From contig NZ_JACHCZ010000005.1 of assembly GCF_014207255.1 (NCBI RefSeq), forward strand, positions 186,001 through 250,000: a stretch of DNA of 64,000 nt, given 5' to 3'. Both the position numbers and the translations under genes were made by a program. The DNA is from Pseudomonas sp. JAI120 (GTDB lineage: Bacteria > Pseudomonadota > Gammaproteobacteria > Pseudomonadales > Pseudomonadaceae). The notes beneath the pieces were generated by a model. That model ran no database searches, was not told the DNA's origin, and saw only the letters and a program-made list of their open reading frames with translations. Shown here in pieces: positions 1 to 8,283 of the stretch. Each line of letters opens with the position of its first letter. The stretch's first letter is position 1.

Positions 1-87
1 TAACCACCTGAAAATAAAAGCGATTCTGGCGAGAATTTTGTTACAAAGGGGCCATTAAATTGCCTTATCGGCGTGCCATCACCACTG

Positions 88-635
88 GTAGGTCGCGCTG
101 AAGCCGTGTGGCGCGGTACCGCGTAGGTGGTGATGCCCTCAGCGTTAATGGCCGGGTCTACGCCGATATCGTTGATGGGCGCATAACGCACGGTGTTATT
201 CGACTTGCTGATGCGGTTATCCAGGTAAGCATAGGCCGCCGTGTTGTCGTTGAGACTGGCCTTGCCTTCCAGCTCAAAACCACGGGATTGCACTTCGCCG
301 TCCTGGCTCTGGCAGCGGCCGGCACCGAACCGTAGAACGCGCCCTTGGGGTCCTTCTGGAAATGCCCGAGCAAGGTCAGCGAGGTGCCTTCGTCGGCCGC
401 CAGGTGAACGCGCTGGACAACGACTGGCGACGGGTTTCGGTGTGTTCGACCTGGCCATCGGCATCGTCGAAAAGCCCCGCCACCCGGTAGGAATACACGC
501 CTTAATGGTCAATTGGTCGAGACGCGAAGCCGTGGCGCCGCGGGTTTCCGGGAGGACTGCGGCGCTGTAGCGCAGGTCTGGTTGAGGCTCTCGGCATTCT
601 GCGCACGCATCTGTTCATTGGTGCCGATGGAGATC
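88..635 (-). pseudogene. Decayed TonB-dependent siderophore receptor (FhuA/FoxA type)
   Basis: Pieces of one outer-membrane siderophore receptor can be read in order on the minus strand but in different frames. Around 635-575 is a plug fragment ending in NAESLNQT. It continues after a frameshift as RYSAAVLPETRGATASRLDQ. Around 500 the text jumps directly to GVYSYRVAGLF, which in FhuA-like receptors lies well after the plug, so an internal deletion is inferred. Near 397 a frameshift separates TWRP from ADEGTSLTLL, followed by GHFQKDPKGAFYGSVPA. Near 315 another jump leads to EVQSRGFELEGKASL and YAVPRHTASA, motifs typical of the C-terminal barrel. The terminal strands and signal peptide are missing. 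Family assignment rests on motif order; the exact siderophore is unknown. The flanking 636-760 is AT-rich and has no gene. Confidence 0.75.
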
Positions 636-876
636 ATTAATTTTTTATCAGCTACCGCCCTTATTATATTTAAGAAGGCAAAAATCATTATATGCAACTA
701 ACATTAGATTTTTCCGACAACTAATATATCGGAAAAGTTGAATCATTCGAACTATTGGCCGAGTGACCGAAAACATAGGGAAGTGTTATGCCTATCTACT
801 TTACGGAGCGTTGCGTGAGGACAACTTTCTTTTCTTGCATCCCGACTCAATACTATTTAATCAGGACGTAACCCCC

Positions 877-1314
877 TCACCCCCACGCCACCACCAACAG
901 CCCCACCCCCAACACCAAACACAACGGCGAATAAAACCACGTATCCAACCGCGCAAACCGTGACCCGCCGACCTTCTTGAAAAACCCCACCAACTCCGAA
1001 TCCCCAATCGCCCTGGCAAACATCAGCAGGGCAATCGCGCTGATGCCCCATTGCAACGCCGCATGGGATACCGCCGAAAAGTACAGCCCGGCCCGCAGGC
1101 ACACCAGCAGCGCAATGCCTACCAAGCCCATCGCCACCAGAAAGGTACCCAGCGCCGAGGGCTTGAACGCAGGGCGAGGCCCGCTGGCGAATTCGCCGGG
1201 CAGTTGGGGGATGGCGGCGAGGCTGCCGAGTTTGCCGCCGGCAGCCCAATACAGGTGCACCATGCTGATGCAAGTAAAAACGCCGACGATCCATCGTGCG
1301 ATGACAAAACTCAT
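877..1314 (-). CDS. DUF3995 family membrane protein
   Basis: A 145-residue hydrophobic protein with about four predicted membrane segments: an N-terminal helix starting MSFVIARWIVGVF, a central pair around residues 58-100, and a last helix ending in LLVVAWG. Length and the early VHLYWAAGG motif match DUF3995, an uncharacterised bacterial inner-membrane family. The ATG at 1314 follows a GGGAGAA ribosome site. It stands alone, facing the decayed receptor. No function can be assigned from sequence. Confidence 0.75.
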   Translation of the reverse strand: MSFVIARWIVGVFTCISMVHLYWAAGGKLGSLAAIPQLPGEFASGPRPAFKPSALGTFLVAMGLVGIALLVCLRAGLYFSAVSHAALQWGISAIALLMFARAIGDSELVGFFKKVGGSRFARLDTWFYSPLCLVLGVGLLVVAWG

Positions 1315-1406
1315 GGCGGGTTCTCCCTGAAAGGTGCGAAACAGGATAGTCGCCCTGAGATTTTTTGCAGGTATTTCGTCGGCGGCTGATAGTAAAGTGC
1401 CGCCCC

Positions 1407-1559
1407 ATAAAACTCGCCCGTGCCGACCGCTCGCTCATTGCCTGGATGCTCTATTGCTGCGTCCTGTTCAATGTGTTCGCCTGCGGTATCGGCCACGGGC
1501 AGAGGGTTCGCTTGAGCTGGCGGTGCAAACCAGATGCTAAAGCGGCAATGCAAAAAAAA
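1407..1559 (+). pseudogene. Truncated DUF2946 remnant with lost start codon
   Basis: The plus strand encodes KLARADRSLIAWMLYCCVLF followed by NVFACGIGHGQ, which matches the N-terminus of DUF2946 proteins of pseudomonads, small secreted or membrane proteins often found near copper or TonB-receptor genes. The codon that should be the initiator is ATA (1407-1409), and after HGQ the similarity stops within a few codons before running into an intergenic palindrome. I read this as a dead 5' fragment. An unusual start or a very short gene cannot be excluded from sequence alone. Confidence 0.5.
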
Positions 1560-1586
1560 TGTGGAAGGAGCACCGCCCCTCCCACA
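1560..1586. repeat. Intergenic TGTGGGAGG-type palindrome
   Basis: An imperfect inverted repeat, TGTGGAAGGAG pairing with CCCCTCCCACA. It belongs to the family repeated at 7148, 12255, 17914, 23867, 27317, 35490, 40839 and 51884. It lies just past the 3' end of the betaine-binding protein gene and could act as a terminator hairpin. Confidence 0.7.
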
Positions 1587-1621
1587 TTTCTGGATCTCCG
1601 CTCGGTAAGTAAGCTTCGTGC

Positions 1622-2638
1622 TTACTTCAAGCTCGCCTCAACCTTCTGCGCCACATCCTCGGTCAACCACGCCTTCCACACCTCTGGATGTTCCTTGAGA
1701 AACGCCTGAGCCATCTCCCGAGGCGCGGTGTGGTTCTCGCTCATGGTCGCCAAGGCTTTATTCAGCGGCTCAATCGGCAACTCAACCTTCTCGAAAAACT
1801 TGGCAATCTGCGGATACTCCTTCTGGAACGGCGTGGACACGCCAATACTCAGCTTGGATGCCAACGACCGCGTTGGCTTCGGATCAGGGTTATCCGCATC
1901 CGTCAGAGTCTTCCAAGCCTCGGCATCGAACGGTGGTTCTTCCAGCTGGATCAACTTGTAGCGTCCCATCAACGGCGTCGGTGACCAGTAGTAGAACAAC
2001 ACCGGTTTGCCGCGACGGATCGACGAGGCGATTTCGGCATCCAGTGCAGCTCCCGAACCGCTGCGGAAGTTCACGTAGCTGTCATCCAGGCCGTAGGCCT
2101 TGAGCTTCTGTTTGTTGACCACTTCCGAGGTCCAGCCGATGGGGCTGTTGAGGAAACGCCCCTTGCCTGGGGATTCCGGGTCCTTGAACACGTCCTTGTA
2201 ACGCGCCAGGTCCTTCACGCTCTTGAGGTCCGGCGCCAGGGGTTTGATACCTTTGGCCGGGTCGCCCTTGACCACATACTCCGGCACCCACCAACCCTCG
2301 GTGGCGCCTTTGACCGTATCGCCCAGGCCCACCACCTTGCCTTCGGCCTCGGCCTTGACCCACACCGGGCTGCGGCCGGCCCACTCTTCACCAATGACCT
2401 GGATGTCGTTCTTGGCCAGGGCGGTTTCCAGGGTGATGGTGGTACCGGGCAAGGTGTCGGTGGGCAAGTCGTAGCCCTTCTCGACGATGACCCGCAGTAT
2501 TTCGGTGATCAGGCTGCCGCTTTCCCAGTTCAGATCGGCAAAGTGCACCGGCGCCTGCGCGGCCGAAGCTGGCAGCGAAGTCACGGATAAACTCAGGGTC
2601 GTCAGCGATGCAGCCAACAGCGTTCTCAATCCTTTCAT
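1622..2638 (-). CDS. Glycine betaine/choline ABC transporter substrate-binding protein (OpuAC family)
   Basis: A 338-residue periplasmic solute-binding protein. The N-terminus is a Sec signal (MKGLRTLLAASL, cleavage probably after PASA). The mature part carries the OpuAC layout with the LNWESGSLITEIL opening, typical of quaternary-ammonium binders, and aromatic residues (EGWWVPEY, YYWSP) able to form a cation-binding box. The ATG at 2638 follows AAGGGC. There is no permease or ATPase beside it, so it is an orphan binding protein that must dock with a transporter encoded elsewhere. The exact ligand (betaine, choline, carnitine) cannot be fixed from sequence. Confidence 0.85.
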   Translation of the reverse strand: MKGLRTLLAASLTTLSLSVTSLPASAAQAPVHFADLNWESGSLITEILRVIVEKGYDLPTDTLPGTTITLETALAKNDIQVIGEEWAGRSPVWVKAEAEGKVVGLGDTVKGATEGWWVPEYVVKGDPAKGIKPLAPDLKSVKDLARYKDVFKDPESPGKGRFLNSPIGWTSEVVNKQKLKAYGLDDSYVNFRSGSGAALDAEIASSIRRGKPVLFYYWSPTPLMGRYKLIQLEEPPFDAEAWKTLTDADNPDPKPTRSLASKLSIGVSTPFQKEYPQIAKFFEKVELPIEPLNKALATMSENHTAPREMAQAFLKEHPEVWKAWLTEDVAQKVEASLK

Positions 2639-2771
2639 GCCCTTGCACCTCGCGATGTCGCAGCAAACAACGAACGGCTTTGCTGTCTATGCGCGAAGCC
2701 TCTGAATAGTTAAGTCAACTCAACTGTAGTAGAGGTTCCGGGAGATAGGAGATGTTCGCAGTATTTACCGA

Positions 2772-3242
2772 TTATTCACTGGCCTTGAACGTCACCAGCT
2801 CACCCTTGCGCCATTTGGCGGCCTTGCCGGTCACGGCCTTGAGGGTTTTGGTCAAGCCTTCCTGCAGTTGTTCATTGGCGGCAAACACCAGCATCACACT
2901 GTGGCCTTCCTTGAAGACGATGCCCTGACCCTCGGTAGAAGACACAAAGGCGTAGTCGCCCAAGCCATACACCGTCAACTTGATATCGCGGAACTTGAGT
3001 TCGAACTTGCCACCTTCGCGACTGGGCAATACCGCAGCACGGAAATGGTCACCCACTTTGAGCTCCAGACGGGGCTTGTCATCCACCACCATGGCCGCTT
3101 CGGTATCGATTTCGGCGATGTAGATGCCTTCCGGCGTCTGCTCAGTGATGTAAACAAAACGGGATTGAAACTGCTTGACCAACTTTGCGCGCAAATCACC
3201 CAGCACGAACAACGCGTGCATATCCAGATTACTGACTGCCAA
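2772..3242 (-). CDS. Conserved hypothetical protein
   Basis: About 156 residues, soluble, with no signal peptide or membrane segment. Recognisable stretches are MHALFVLGDLRAKLVKQF near the start and VGDHFRAAVLPSREGG in the middle. I do not recognise the family. Start choice is uncertain. A TTG at 3242 has a GGGGGCG ribosome site seven bases upstream, giving a product that starts MAVSNLD. The ATG at 3221 has a weaker site. Coding-type third-position GC bias is clear. It stands alone, with the betaine-binding gene downstream on the same strand. Confidence 0.6.
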   Translation of the reverse strand: MAVSNLDMHALFVLGDLRAKLVKQFQSRFVYITEQTPEGIYIAEIDTEAAMVVDDKPRLELKVGDHFRAAVLPSREGGKFELKFRDIKLTVYGLGDYAFVSSTEGQGIVFKEGHSVMLVFAANEQLQEGLTKTLKAVTGKAAKWRKGELVTFKASE

Positions 3243-3632
3243 GGAAACGCCCCCATATAGAAAAAAGCACTGTCCGCCAGAGCGGGCAGCACAAAGAAAC
3301 GGCCATCTCGGCACGATCACACAACACATTCATTGAAAAACTGAAGAAGACCCCGTTGCTGCGCCCAAAGCCCCGGACGGGCATGCACGATGGGCCTAGC
3401 GCAGGGACATCAGGCATCGCAGGAGATCACAGGTTCAATAACCAGAGAATACCGGTCGACCCGCTTCAGAGAATAACACTATTAAAAACGCAGTTTCCGA
3501 CAGCTCATACAAACAAAAACATCTCGGCGCGGAACCAGGTGCGGGCTGCCGACGACAATACTAAAACAGCAACACGGGTCAACACCACCTGTAACGCTGC
3601 TGGTAGGTCAACAAGATCGACAGGAGCTGACC
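3243..3632. other. Intergenic stretch with no gene recognised
   Basis: These 390 bases separate a minus-strand gene from plus-strand genes, so promoters for both directions should lie here. Short open frames are present, but they lack ribosome sites and recognisable protein content. An AAGATCGACAGGAGCTGACC segment at the right end supplies the ribosome site of the next gene. Confidence 0.5.
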
Positions 3633-3899
3633 ATGCAACGACGCCCATACGACGCTACGTCTTCCCGCACTCGCTCATCATGTCAGGACGAACGACAATA
3701 CTACTGCTTGCGCACTCCCAACGGGTACCCCAATTCCGTTCTTTACCAAGTTGTACCCGCCGGAAGAAACTTCTTCCATATCCGCGAAGTTACCAGTGGC
3801 AGAATCAAAGGCTTTCGCAGCGACCACATCGAGGCCTGTGAACTGGCCAAGCGGCTGGAAGCCTCACTGCACGACGGGATCGTTTCGTCACCCGGATGA
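3633..3899 (+). CDS. Small hypothetical protein (88 aa)
   Basis: An 88-residue polar protein starting MQRRPYDATSS. A strong ribosome site (CAGGAG) sits seven bases before the ATG, which is the best evidence that it is real. The middle reads LYQVVPAGRNFFHIREV and the end is amphipathic. No domain, signal or membrane segment is recognised. It is followed on the same strand by two further small genes. Confidence 0.6.
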   Translation: MQRRPYDATSSRTRSSCQDERQYYCLRTPNGYPNSVLYQVVPAGRNFFHIREVTSGRIKGFRSDHIEACELAKRLEASLHDGIVSSPG

Positions 3900-4013
3900 C
3901 TTTACTGCGCCGCAGCCCTTCAACAACTGCCATACTGGCCTGTCCATTGGAATTTGCCCCCGCACGGGCCAGGTTTCATCAGTGCAGTTGGTTACCTCGA
4001 AGGGAAGGCTTAC

Positions 4014-4244
4014 GTGACGGAATTTGATATTGGCGAATTTTTCATCCATGGCGACGCAAGGGAAGTAGACGGTGAGTTTCAAGCAGTGATCGTGATGCGC
4101 GCCAAGCCACCGTTGACTACCGTCACGACGCACCAGGTCGAAAAAGACCGTTGGTTCAAGACCCTCGATACCGCCGCCAGCGCCGGAAAAGAATCCGCGC
4201 AGGCACTCAAGGCTGCAGTGGATTCAGGGGCACTGACCTCCTGA
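4014..4244 (+). CDS. Small hypothetical protein (76 aa, GTG start)
   Basis: The GTG at 4014 is preceded by GAAGGGAAGG, a good ribosome site, and gives a 76-residue product beginning MTEFDIGEFFIHGDAREVDG. An upstream in-frame ATG at 3954 has no ribosome site and a non-coding-like leader, so I reject it. The protein is soluble and unrecognised. It may share a transcript with the DUF2789 gene 72 bases downstream. Confidence 0.6.
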   Translation: MTEFDIGEFFIHGDAREVDGEFQAVIVMRAKPPLTTVTTHQVEKDRWFKTLDTAASAGKESAQALKAAVDSGALTS

Positions 4245-4316
4245 CAATCCGATCGAACTCTACCGCGCCACAAGCCTCCCATGCATAACGATCCTGAAAC
4301 CCGCACGGAGACTGAC

Positions 4317-4553
4317 ATGGATGCGCCAATACCTACACTCGAATCGTTATTTGAACAACTGGGCCTGGACTCAACACCCGAAGCGATCGATGCCTTCATC
4401 GTCGCGCACCCGCTGAGTGACGACGTGAAGTTGATCGACGCGCCCTTCTGGACGCCGCAACAGGCTCAGTTCCTCAAGGAAGAACTGCGTGAAGACGCCG
4501 ATTGGGCCATGGCGGTGGATGAGCTGAACCAGCGCCTGCATCAACCGCAGTAA
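4317..4553 (+). CDS. DUF2789 family protein
   Basis: A 78-residue acidic protein with the DUF2789 pattern: SLFEQLGLDS near the start, FIVAHPL in the middle, then FWTPQQAQFLKEELREDADW. Family members are short and of unknown function. The ATG at 4317 is preceded by CACGGAGACTG. The in-frame ATG at 4281 would add a polar 12-residue leader without a ribosome site. It is last in a run of three small plus-strand genes. Confidence 0.8.
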   Translation: MDAPIPTLESLFEQLGLDSTPEAIDAFIVAHPLSDDVKLIDAPFWTPQQAQFLKEELREDADWAMAVDELNQRLHQPQ

Positions 4554-4659
4554 TCCACCCAATGCCGGCTGCCTGACCGCAACGGGCGCAATAGCGCTTG
4601 CCAGGCAGCCTGTATTACCCGCTGCTTCCCGACTGGCGAAGCACAGACAGCAACAATCC

Positions 4660-6342
4660 CTAGCGCACAGCCTTCGCCCCCTCCGGCTTATACCCCAGGC
4701 GCAAGCCACCCCAATGCCGCCCCCGGACCATGATCGGCACCGACAAGTCGTGCATCAACTCGCCGGTATCGCGGGTGTAGGTCTGCAATAACACCGCTTG
4801 CTGGTGGCTGCCGCAGCGGATCCCGGTGCGGTCATCGAACTTGCGCTTGGTGCGGTTCTGCACCGCGTCGACCTGGGCATCACCGGTCAGCGCCTGGGAA
4901 AACGCCTTGTTGTGCGTCGGCACATACCCCTGGGGCGTGCAGGCAATGGCAAACACCAAGCCTTCATGGCGTGGCAACAGCGCTTCCTGGATGGCCGGCA
5001 GCACCTGATCGGTGTAGCCATCGAACCGGCTGTGGTACTTGCTCGGGCTGGTGTTGGGGATCAAGGTGTAGCTGCGGTCGAACAAATCATCCAGGCTGAT
5101 GCGATTCTGCTGTACATCGGCTTCGAATTGCGCGGCAATCCGGCTCGCGCCTTCGCACGCCAGGTCGTAGATGCGCTGGTGATAGTCATCCAGCCCGACT
5201 TCCGCCAGGCGCTCACTGATCGTTTCGGCCTGCCCTTCCATCTGCACAGCGGCCTCGGCCAACTGGCGGGTTTGCTGGTCACTGACGATAAGGTCGCTGC
5301 GCATTTGCTCCACGGCGTGGAAGAGGCTGTCGAGTTGAACGCGGTTGTCGTCGGTGCCCTGGGCGATTTCATTGACCTGGCCTTCCACACCCGCCGCCAG
5401 GCCGGCAATGTTCTCCAGGTGCTCGCCGGCGTGCTCCACCTGCTCGACACCGGTGTGCAAGTCTGCCGAGAGCTGGCGAATCTGCTCAACCACCTGGGCA
5501 GTGCGTTGCTGGATATCCGCCACCATCACCCCGACTTCATCGGTGGCCGTGGCAGTGCGGCCCGCCAGCCCACGCACTTCATCCGCCACCACGGCGAACC
5601 CGCGACCGTGTTCACCGGCCCGCGCCGCTTCAATCGCGGCGTTGAGCGCCAGCAGGTTGGTCTGGCTGGCGATGGACTGAATCACCAAGGTCACCCGCTG
5701 GATTTCTTCACTGCGTTGGCTCAGGGCTTCAATCAACTCTCGACTGGCATTGGCGCGCTGGCTGAGTTGATGCATACGAATGATCGACTGGGCCAGCACT
5801 TCACGGCCTTCAGTGCTGCGTTGATGGGCCTGGCTGGCCGCCTGCAGGGCCTCGCGACTGAGTTGAGAGGTGACCTTTTCGGTACTGATCATCACCTCGG
5901 CACTGCTGACGATCTGCTTGGCCGCGCCCAATTGCGATTGCACACGAGCCGCCAGTTGCTTGACCGAGTAGGCTACGCCGGCAGCGGAAAGTGCGTTATG
6001 GCTGGTGGTATAGGACAGATCACGGGTCAGCTCGCCAATAGCATCGGTAGTGTCGGGCGGTGCCGTGCGGGATGTGCGGTTCATAAGGCTTGGCAGCCAG
6101 ATCACCAGCAAGGCAATGGGCAGGCAGAGATATATCGGCAGGCTGGCAAACGCCAGGCCCAGCAGTACCAGCACCATTGCGGCGCTCTGCAAGAGCGGCA
6201 TCAACCAGCCGGGCAACCCACGCACCACCGGTTGCGGTAGCACTGCTGCGCCCATCAGAGATCCGTCTCCAGCCATCTTCGTCACCCCACCGCTTGTCAT
6301 TATTGTCCCTGCATTAAACGCCACTATCGAGCCATTATCCAT
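4660..6342 (-). CDS. Methyl-accepting chemotaxis protein with cytoplasmic C-terminal domain
   Basis: A chemoreceptor of up to 560 residues. Two close hydrophobic segments lie around residues 45-85 with almost no periplasmic loop between them. The signalling hairpin follows, with the invariant tip IASQTNLLALNAAIEAARAG and FAVVADEVRGLA around residues 225-260. After the coiled coil, from about residue 395, comes a separate globular domain (YTLIPNTSPSKYHSRFDGYT to HWGGLRLGYKPEG) that resembles the sensor-like tails of some pseudomonad receptors. Sensing is therefore probably intracellular or at the membrane. There is no C-terminal CheR-tether pentapeptide. Several in-frame ATGs in the first 35 codons leave the start uncertain. 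No che genes are nearby. Confidence 0.85.
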   Translation of the reverse strand: MDNGSIVAFNAGTIMTSGGVTKMAGDGSLMGAAVLPQPVVRGLPGWLMPLLQSAAMVLVLLGLAFASLPIYLCLPIALLVIWLPSLMNRTSRTAPPDTTDAIGELTRDLSYTTSHNALSAAGVAYSVKQLAARVQSQLGAAKQIVSSAEVMISTEKVTSQLSREALQAASQAHQRSTEGREVLAQSIIRMHQLSQRANASRELIEALSQRSEEIQRVTLVIQSIASQTNLLALNAAIEAARAGEHGRGFAVVADEVRGLAGRTATATDEVGVMVADIQQRTAQVVEQIRQLSADLHTGVEQVEHAGEHLENIAGLAAGVEGQVNEIAQGTDDNRVQLDSLFHAVEQMRSDLIVSDQQTRQLAEAAVQMEGQAETISERLAEVGLDDYHQRIYDLACEGASRIAAQFEADVQQNRISLDDLFDRSYTLIPNTSPSKYHSRFDGYTDQVLPAIQEALLPRHEGLVFAIACTPQGYVPTHNKAFSQALTGDAQVDAVQNRTKRKFDDRTGIRCGSHQQAVLLQTYTRDTGELMHDLSVPIMVRGRHWGGLRLGYKPEGAKAVR

Positions 6343-6438
6343 GGGCCTTTAGTGGGGTAGCTTGCAGCAGATCAATAGACGAGGGCGTAACGGTCTTTCT
6401 CCGGGGGACCGCGCAGGCGACCCCCCAGCTTCAGCGCA

Positions 6439-6843
6439 TCAGGCTTGGCGCTGGTGCTTGTCGATCTGCTCGTGACGCTCTTGCGCTTCGATGCAGTATT
6501 TGGTGGTAGGACTGATCAGCAGGCGCTTGAGGCCAATAGGTTCACCGCTGTCATCGCACCAGCCGAAGGAGTCTTCCTTGATGCGTTCCAGTGCACGCTC
6601 AAGCTGCGGCAGCATGCGCTGATCGCGGTCGATGGCGTTGACCAGCCAGGTGCGCTCTTCTTCAACGGAAGCGGCGTCGGCCGGGTCGGCCGGGGTGTCC
6701 AGGCTTTCAATGGCGATGCGGTTCTGCTCAATGCGCTCGTGGTGCTCCACCTTCATGTCTTGCAGCAACTTCTCGAAAAAAGCGTGCTGTTCGGCATTCA
6801 TGTAGTCATCCGCCGGCATGGCCAGCAACTTTTCCTTTGTCAT
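6439..6843 (-). CDS. dksA2: DksA2-type RNA polymerase-binding transcription factor
   Basis: A 134-residue DksA-family protein that binds in the secondary channel of RNA polymerase and works with ppGpp. The coiled-coil N-terminal region carries the acidic tip (TPADPADAASVEEE). In the zinc-finger region only two of the four usual cysteines remain: CDDS replaces CxxC, and CIEA replaces the second CxxC. This is the hallmark of DksA2, which replaces DksA when zinc is scarce. P. aeruginosa DksA2 is close by memory. The ATG at 6843 gives MTKEKLLAMPADDY; the open frame extends upstream but without coding character. In P. aeruginosa the gene is Zur-regulated; I could not point to a clear Zur box here. 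Confidence 0.88.
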   Translation of the reverse strand: MTKEKLLAMPADDYMNAEQHAFFEKLLQDMKVEHHERIEQNRIAIESLDTPADPADAASVEEERTWLVNAIDRDQRMLPQLERALERIKEDSFGWCDDSGEPIGLKRLLISPTTKYCIEAQERHEQIDKHQRQA

Positions 6844-7147
6844 TGATTTCTCTATAAAAAATACGTGCATTAAGGCGAATAAGGGAGCGTTCCGGTCGAC
6901 CTCTGCAGGTCTCGGAAAGGCGCCATCCATTCCAAGCGCCACCCGGCACTCAATTTACGAGGGGCGGCAGTCTAAGGCCGACTTGAGGGCACAGCAACTG
7001 AAATGACAGGCATTTTTACCGATATAACCCCCAAAGGCACCAGGACGGGCTTGGCGAATGGTCATCGGAGTGCGTTTATAGCAAGAAATTCAGTGTTGTG
7101 GAGCTATATAGAAGACAAACGGTTGAAACAGGCTGTTGATGATTAAA
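6844..7147. other. Upstream region of dksA2; no gene recognised
   Basis: About 300 bases between dksA2 and the 3' end of the inositol transporter operon. It should contain the dksA2 promoter. I see no gene, no RNA gene, and no convincing palindrome resembling a Zur operator. Confidence 0.4.
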
Positions 7148-7190
7148 TGTGGGAGGGGCGGTGCGACGATTCGACTTGCCCCCTCCCACA
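7148..7190. repeat. Intergenic palindrome, ACGATTCGAC variant
   Basis: TGTGGGAGGGG at the left and CCCCTCCCACA at the right flank a core containing GTGCGACGATTCGACTTG. The same core, inverted, occurs at 27317 and in half of the element at 17914. It lies just downstream of the last transporter gene and may end that transcript. Confidence 0.8.
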
Positions 7191-7202
7191 TTTTGTACTG
7201 CG

Positions 7203-8225
7203 TCAGCGTTTAAGCTTGCGCTTGTTGCGATATTGGTCGATCACCACCGCCACCACGATGATCAGGCCCTTGATGATGTCCTGGATATACGCATCCACGC
7301 CGACAAAGGTGAACCCGCTGGCCATCACCCCGAGGATCAGCGCGCCGATCACAGTGCCGGTGATACGCCCTACCCCGCCCGCCAGGCTGGTGCCGCCGAT
7401 CACCGCGGCGGCAATCGCATCCAGCTCATACGACATGCCCATGCCCGCCTGGCCGGTGGCAGCGCGTGCCGAGGCCACCACACCCGCCAGACCTGCCAGG
7501 AGGCCGGCAATGCTGTAGACGATGATCAGGTGCCGCTTGACGTTGATCCCCGACGTCCGCGCCGCCTGCATATTGCCGCCGATGGCGTAGGTGTACTTGC
7601 CGTACTTGGTGTAGCGCAGGGCGATATGGAAAATCACCGCTACCACCAGGAAGATGATCACCGGCATCGCGCCATGGCCGATAGCCGTGTACGAATCCGA
7701 GAGCATGCTCACCGGCTGGCCTTCGGTGTAGTAGCGCGCCAGGCCACGGGCCGAGACCATCATGCCCAGGGTGGCGATAAACGGCGGAATACCCGTGACG
7801 GCGATAATGCTGCCGTTGATCGCCCCCGCCAGCAGCCCCACACCCAACCCCATCGCCACCGGAATCCACACCGGCAAGTCCGTCAGCGAAGGAAACACCG
7901 CTCGGGAAAAGTCGGAGGTTTGCGCCAAACTGGCGGCGATCATCGCCGACAGCGCCAACACCGAACCCGACGACAGATCAATCCCCGTGGTGATGATCAC
8001 CTGGGTCACCCCGATCGCCAGCAGGCCGATGATCGACACTTGCAGGATCATCAGCACCAGGCGCTGGGAGTTCATCAGGAAGCTCTGGTCCCGCACGATC
8101 CAGCCAAACAGCTCAAACACCAGGCCGATGCCGATCAGCACCAGGAAGATGCTCAGCTCGGTGGGCAAGCGCCGACGATGCTTGACCGGTGCCGTGGCAG
8201 GCTTGTTGTCTGTTATTGCGTTCAT
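7203..8225 (-). CDS. iatP: Inositol-type sugar ABC transporter permease
   Basis: A 340-residue RbsC-like inner-membrane permease with eight to ten hydrophobic helices. It has the family signatures QVIITTGIDLSSGSVLALS near residue 80, GIPPFIATLGMM near 145 and ATGQAGMGMSYELDAIAAAV near 245. It is last in the operon after the binding protein and the double ATPase, and lies beside the iol genes, which is why I call it inositol-specific. The ATG at 8225 follows AAGGTGATT. A TTG two codons upstream is less likely. A ribose-type substrate cannot be excluded by sequence alone. Confidence 0.85.
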   Translation of the reverse strand: MNAITDNKPATAPVKHRRRLPTELSIFLVLIGIGLVFELFGWIVRDQSFLMNSQRLVLMILQVSIIGLLAIGVTQVIITTGIDLSSGSVLALSAMIAASLAQTSDFSRAVFPSLTDLPVWIPVAMGLGVGLLAGAINGSIIAVTGIPPFIATLGMMVSARGLARYYTEGQPVSMLSDSYTAIGHGAMPVIIFLVVAVIFHIALRYTKYGKYTYAIGGNMQAARTSGINVKRHLIIVYSIAGLLAGLAGVVASARAATGQAGMGMSYELDAIAAAVIGGTSLAGGVGRITGTVIGALILGVMASGFTFVGVDAYIQDIIKGLIIVVAVVIDQYRNKRKLKR

Positions 8226-8283
8226 AGCCAATCACCTTCTTATTCTATGGCACGGACCAACCGCAGGCCCGCGCGGCTGTTCG

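Noticed and set aside
763..963. A 66-codon plus-strand frame (MTENIGKCYAYLLYGALRED)
   Set aside because: The second half is antisense to the DUF3995 gene and made of low-complexity Pro/His/Gln repeats; there is no ribosome site.
6844..7147. A Zur operator in front of dksA2
   Set aside because: No AT-rich palindrome of the expected GTTATA..TATAAC form could be seen, so I did not annotate one despite the known regulation of the family.
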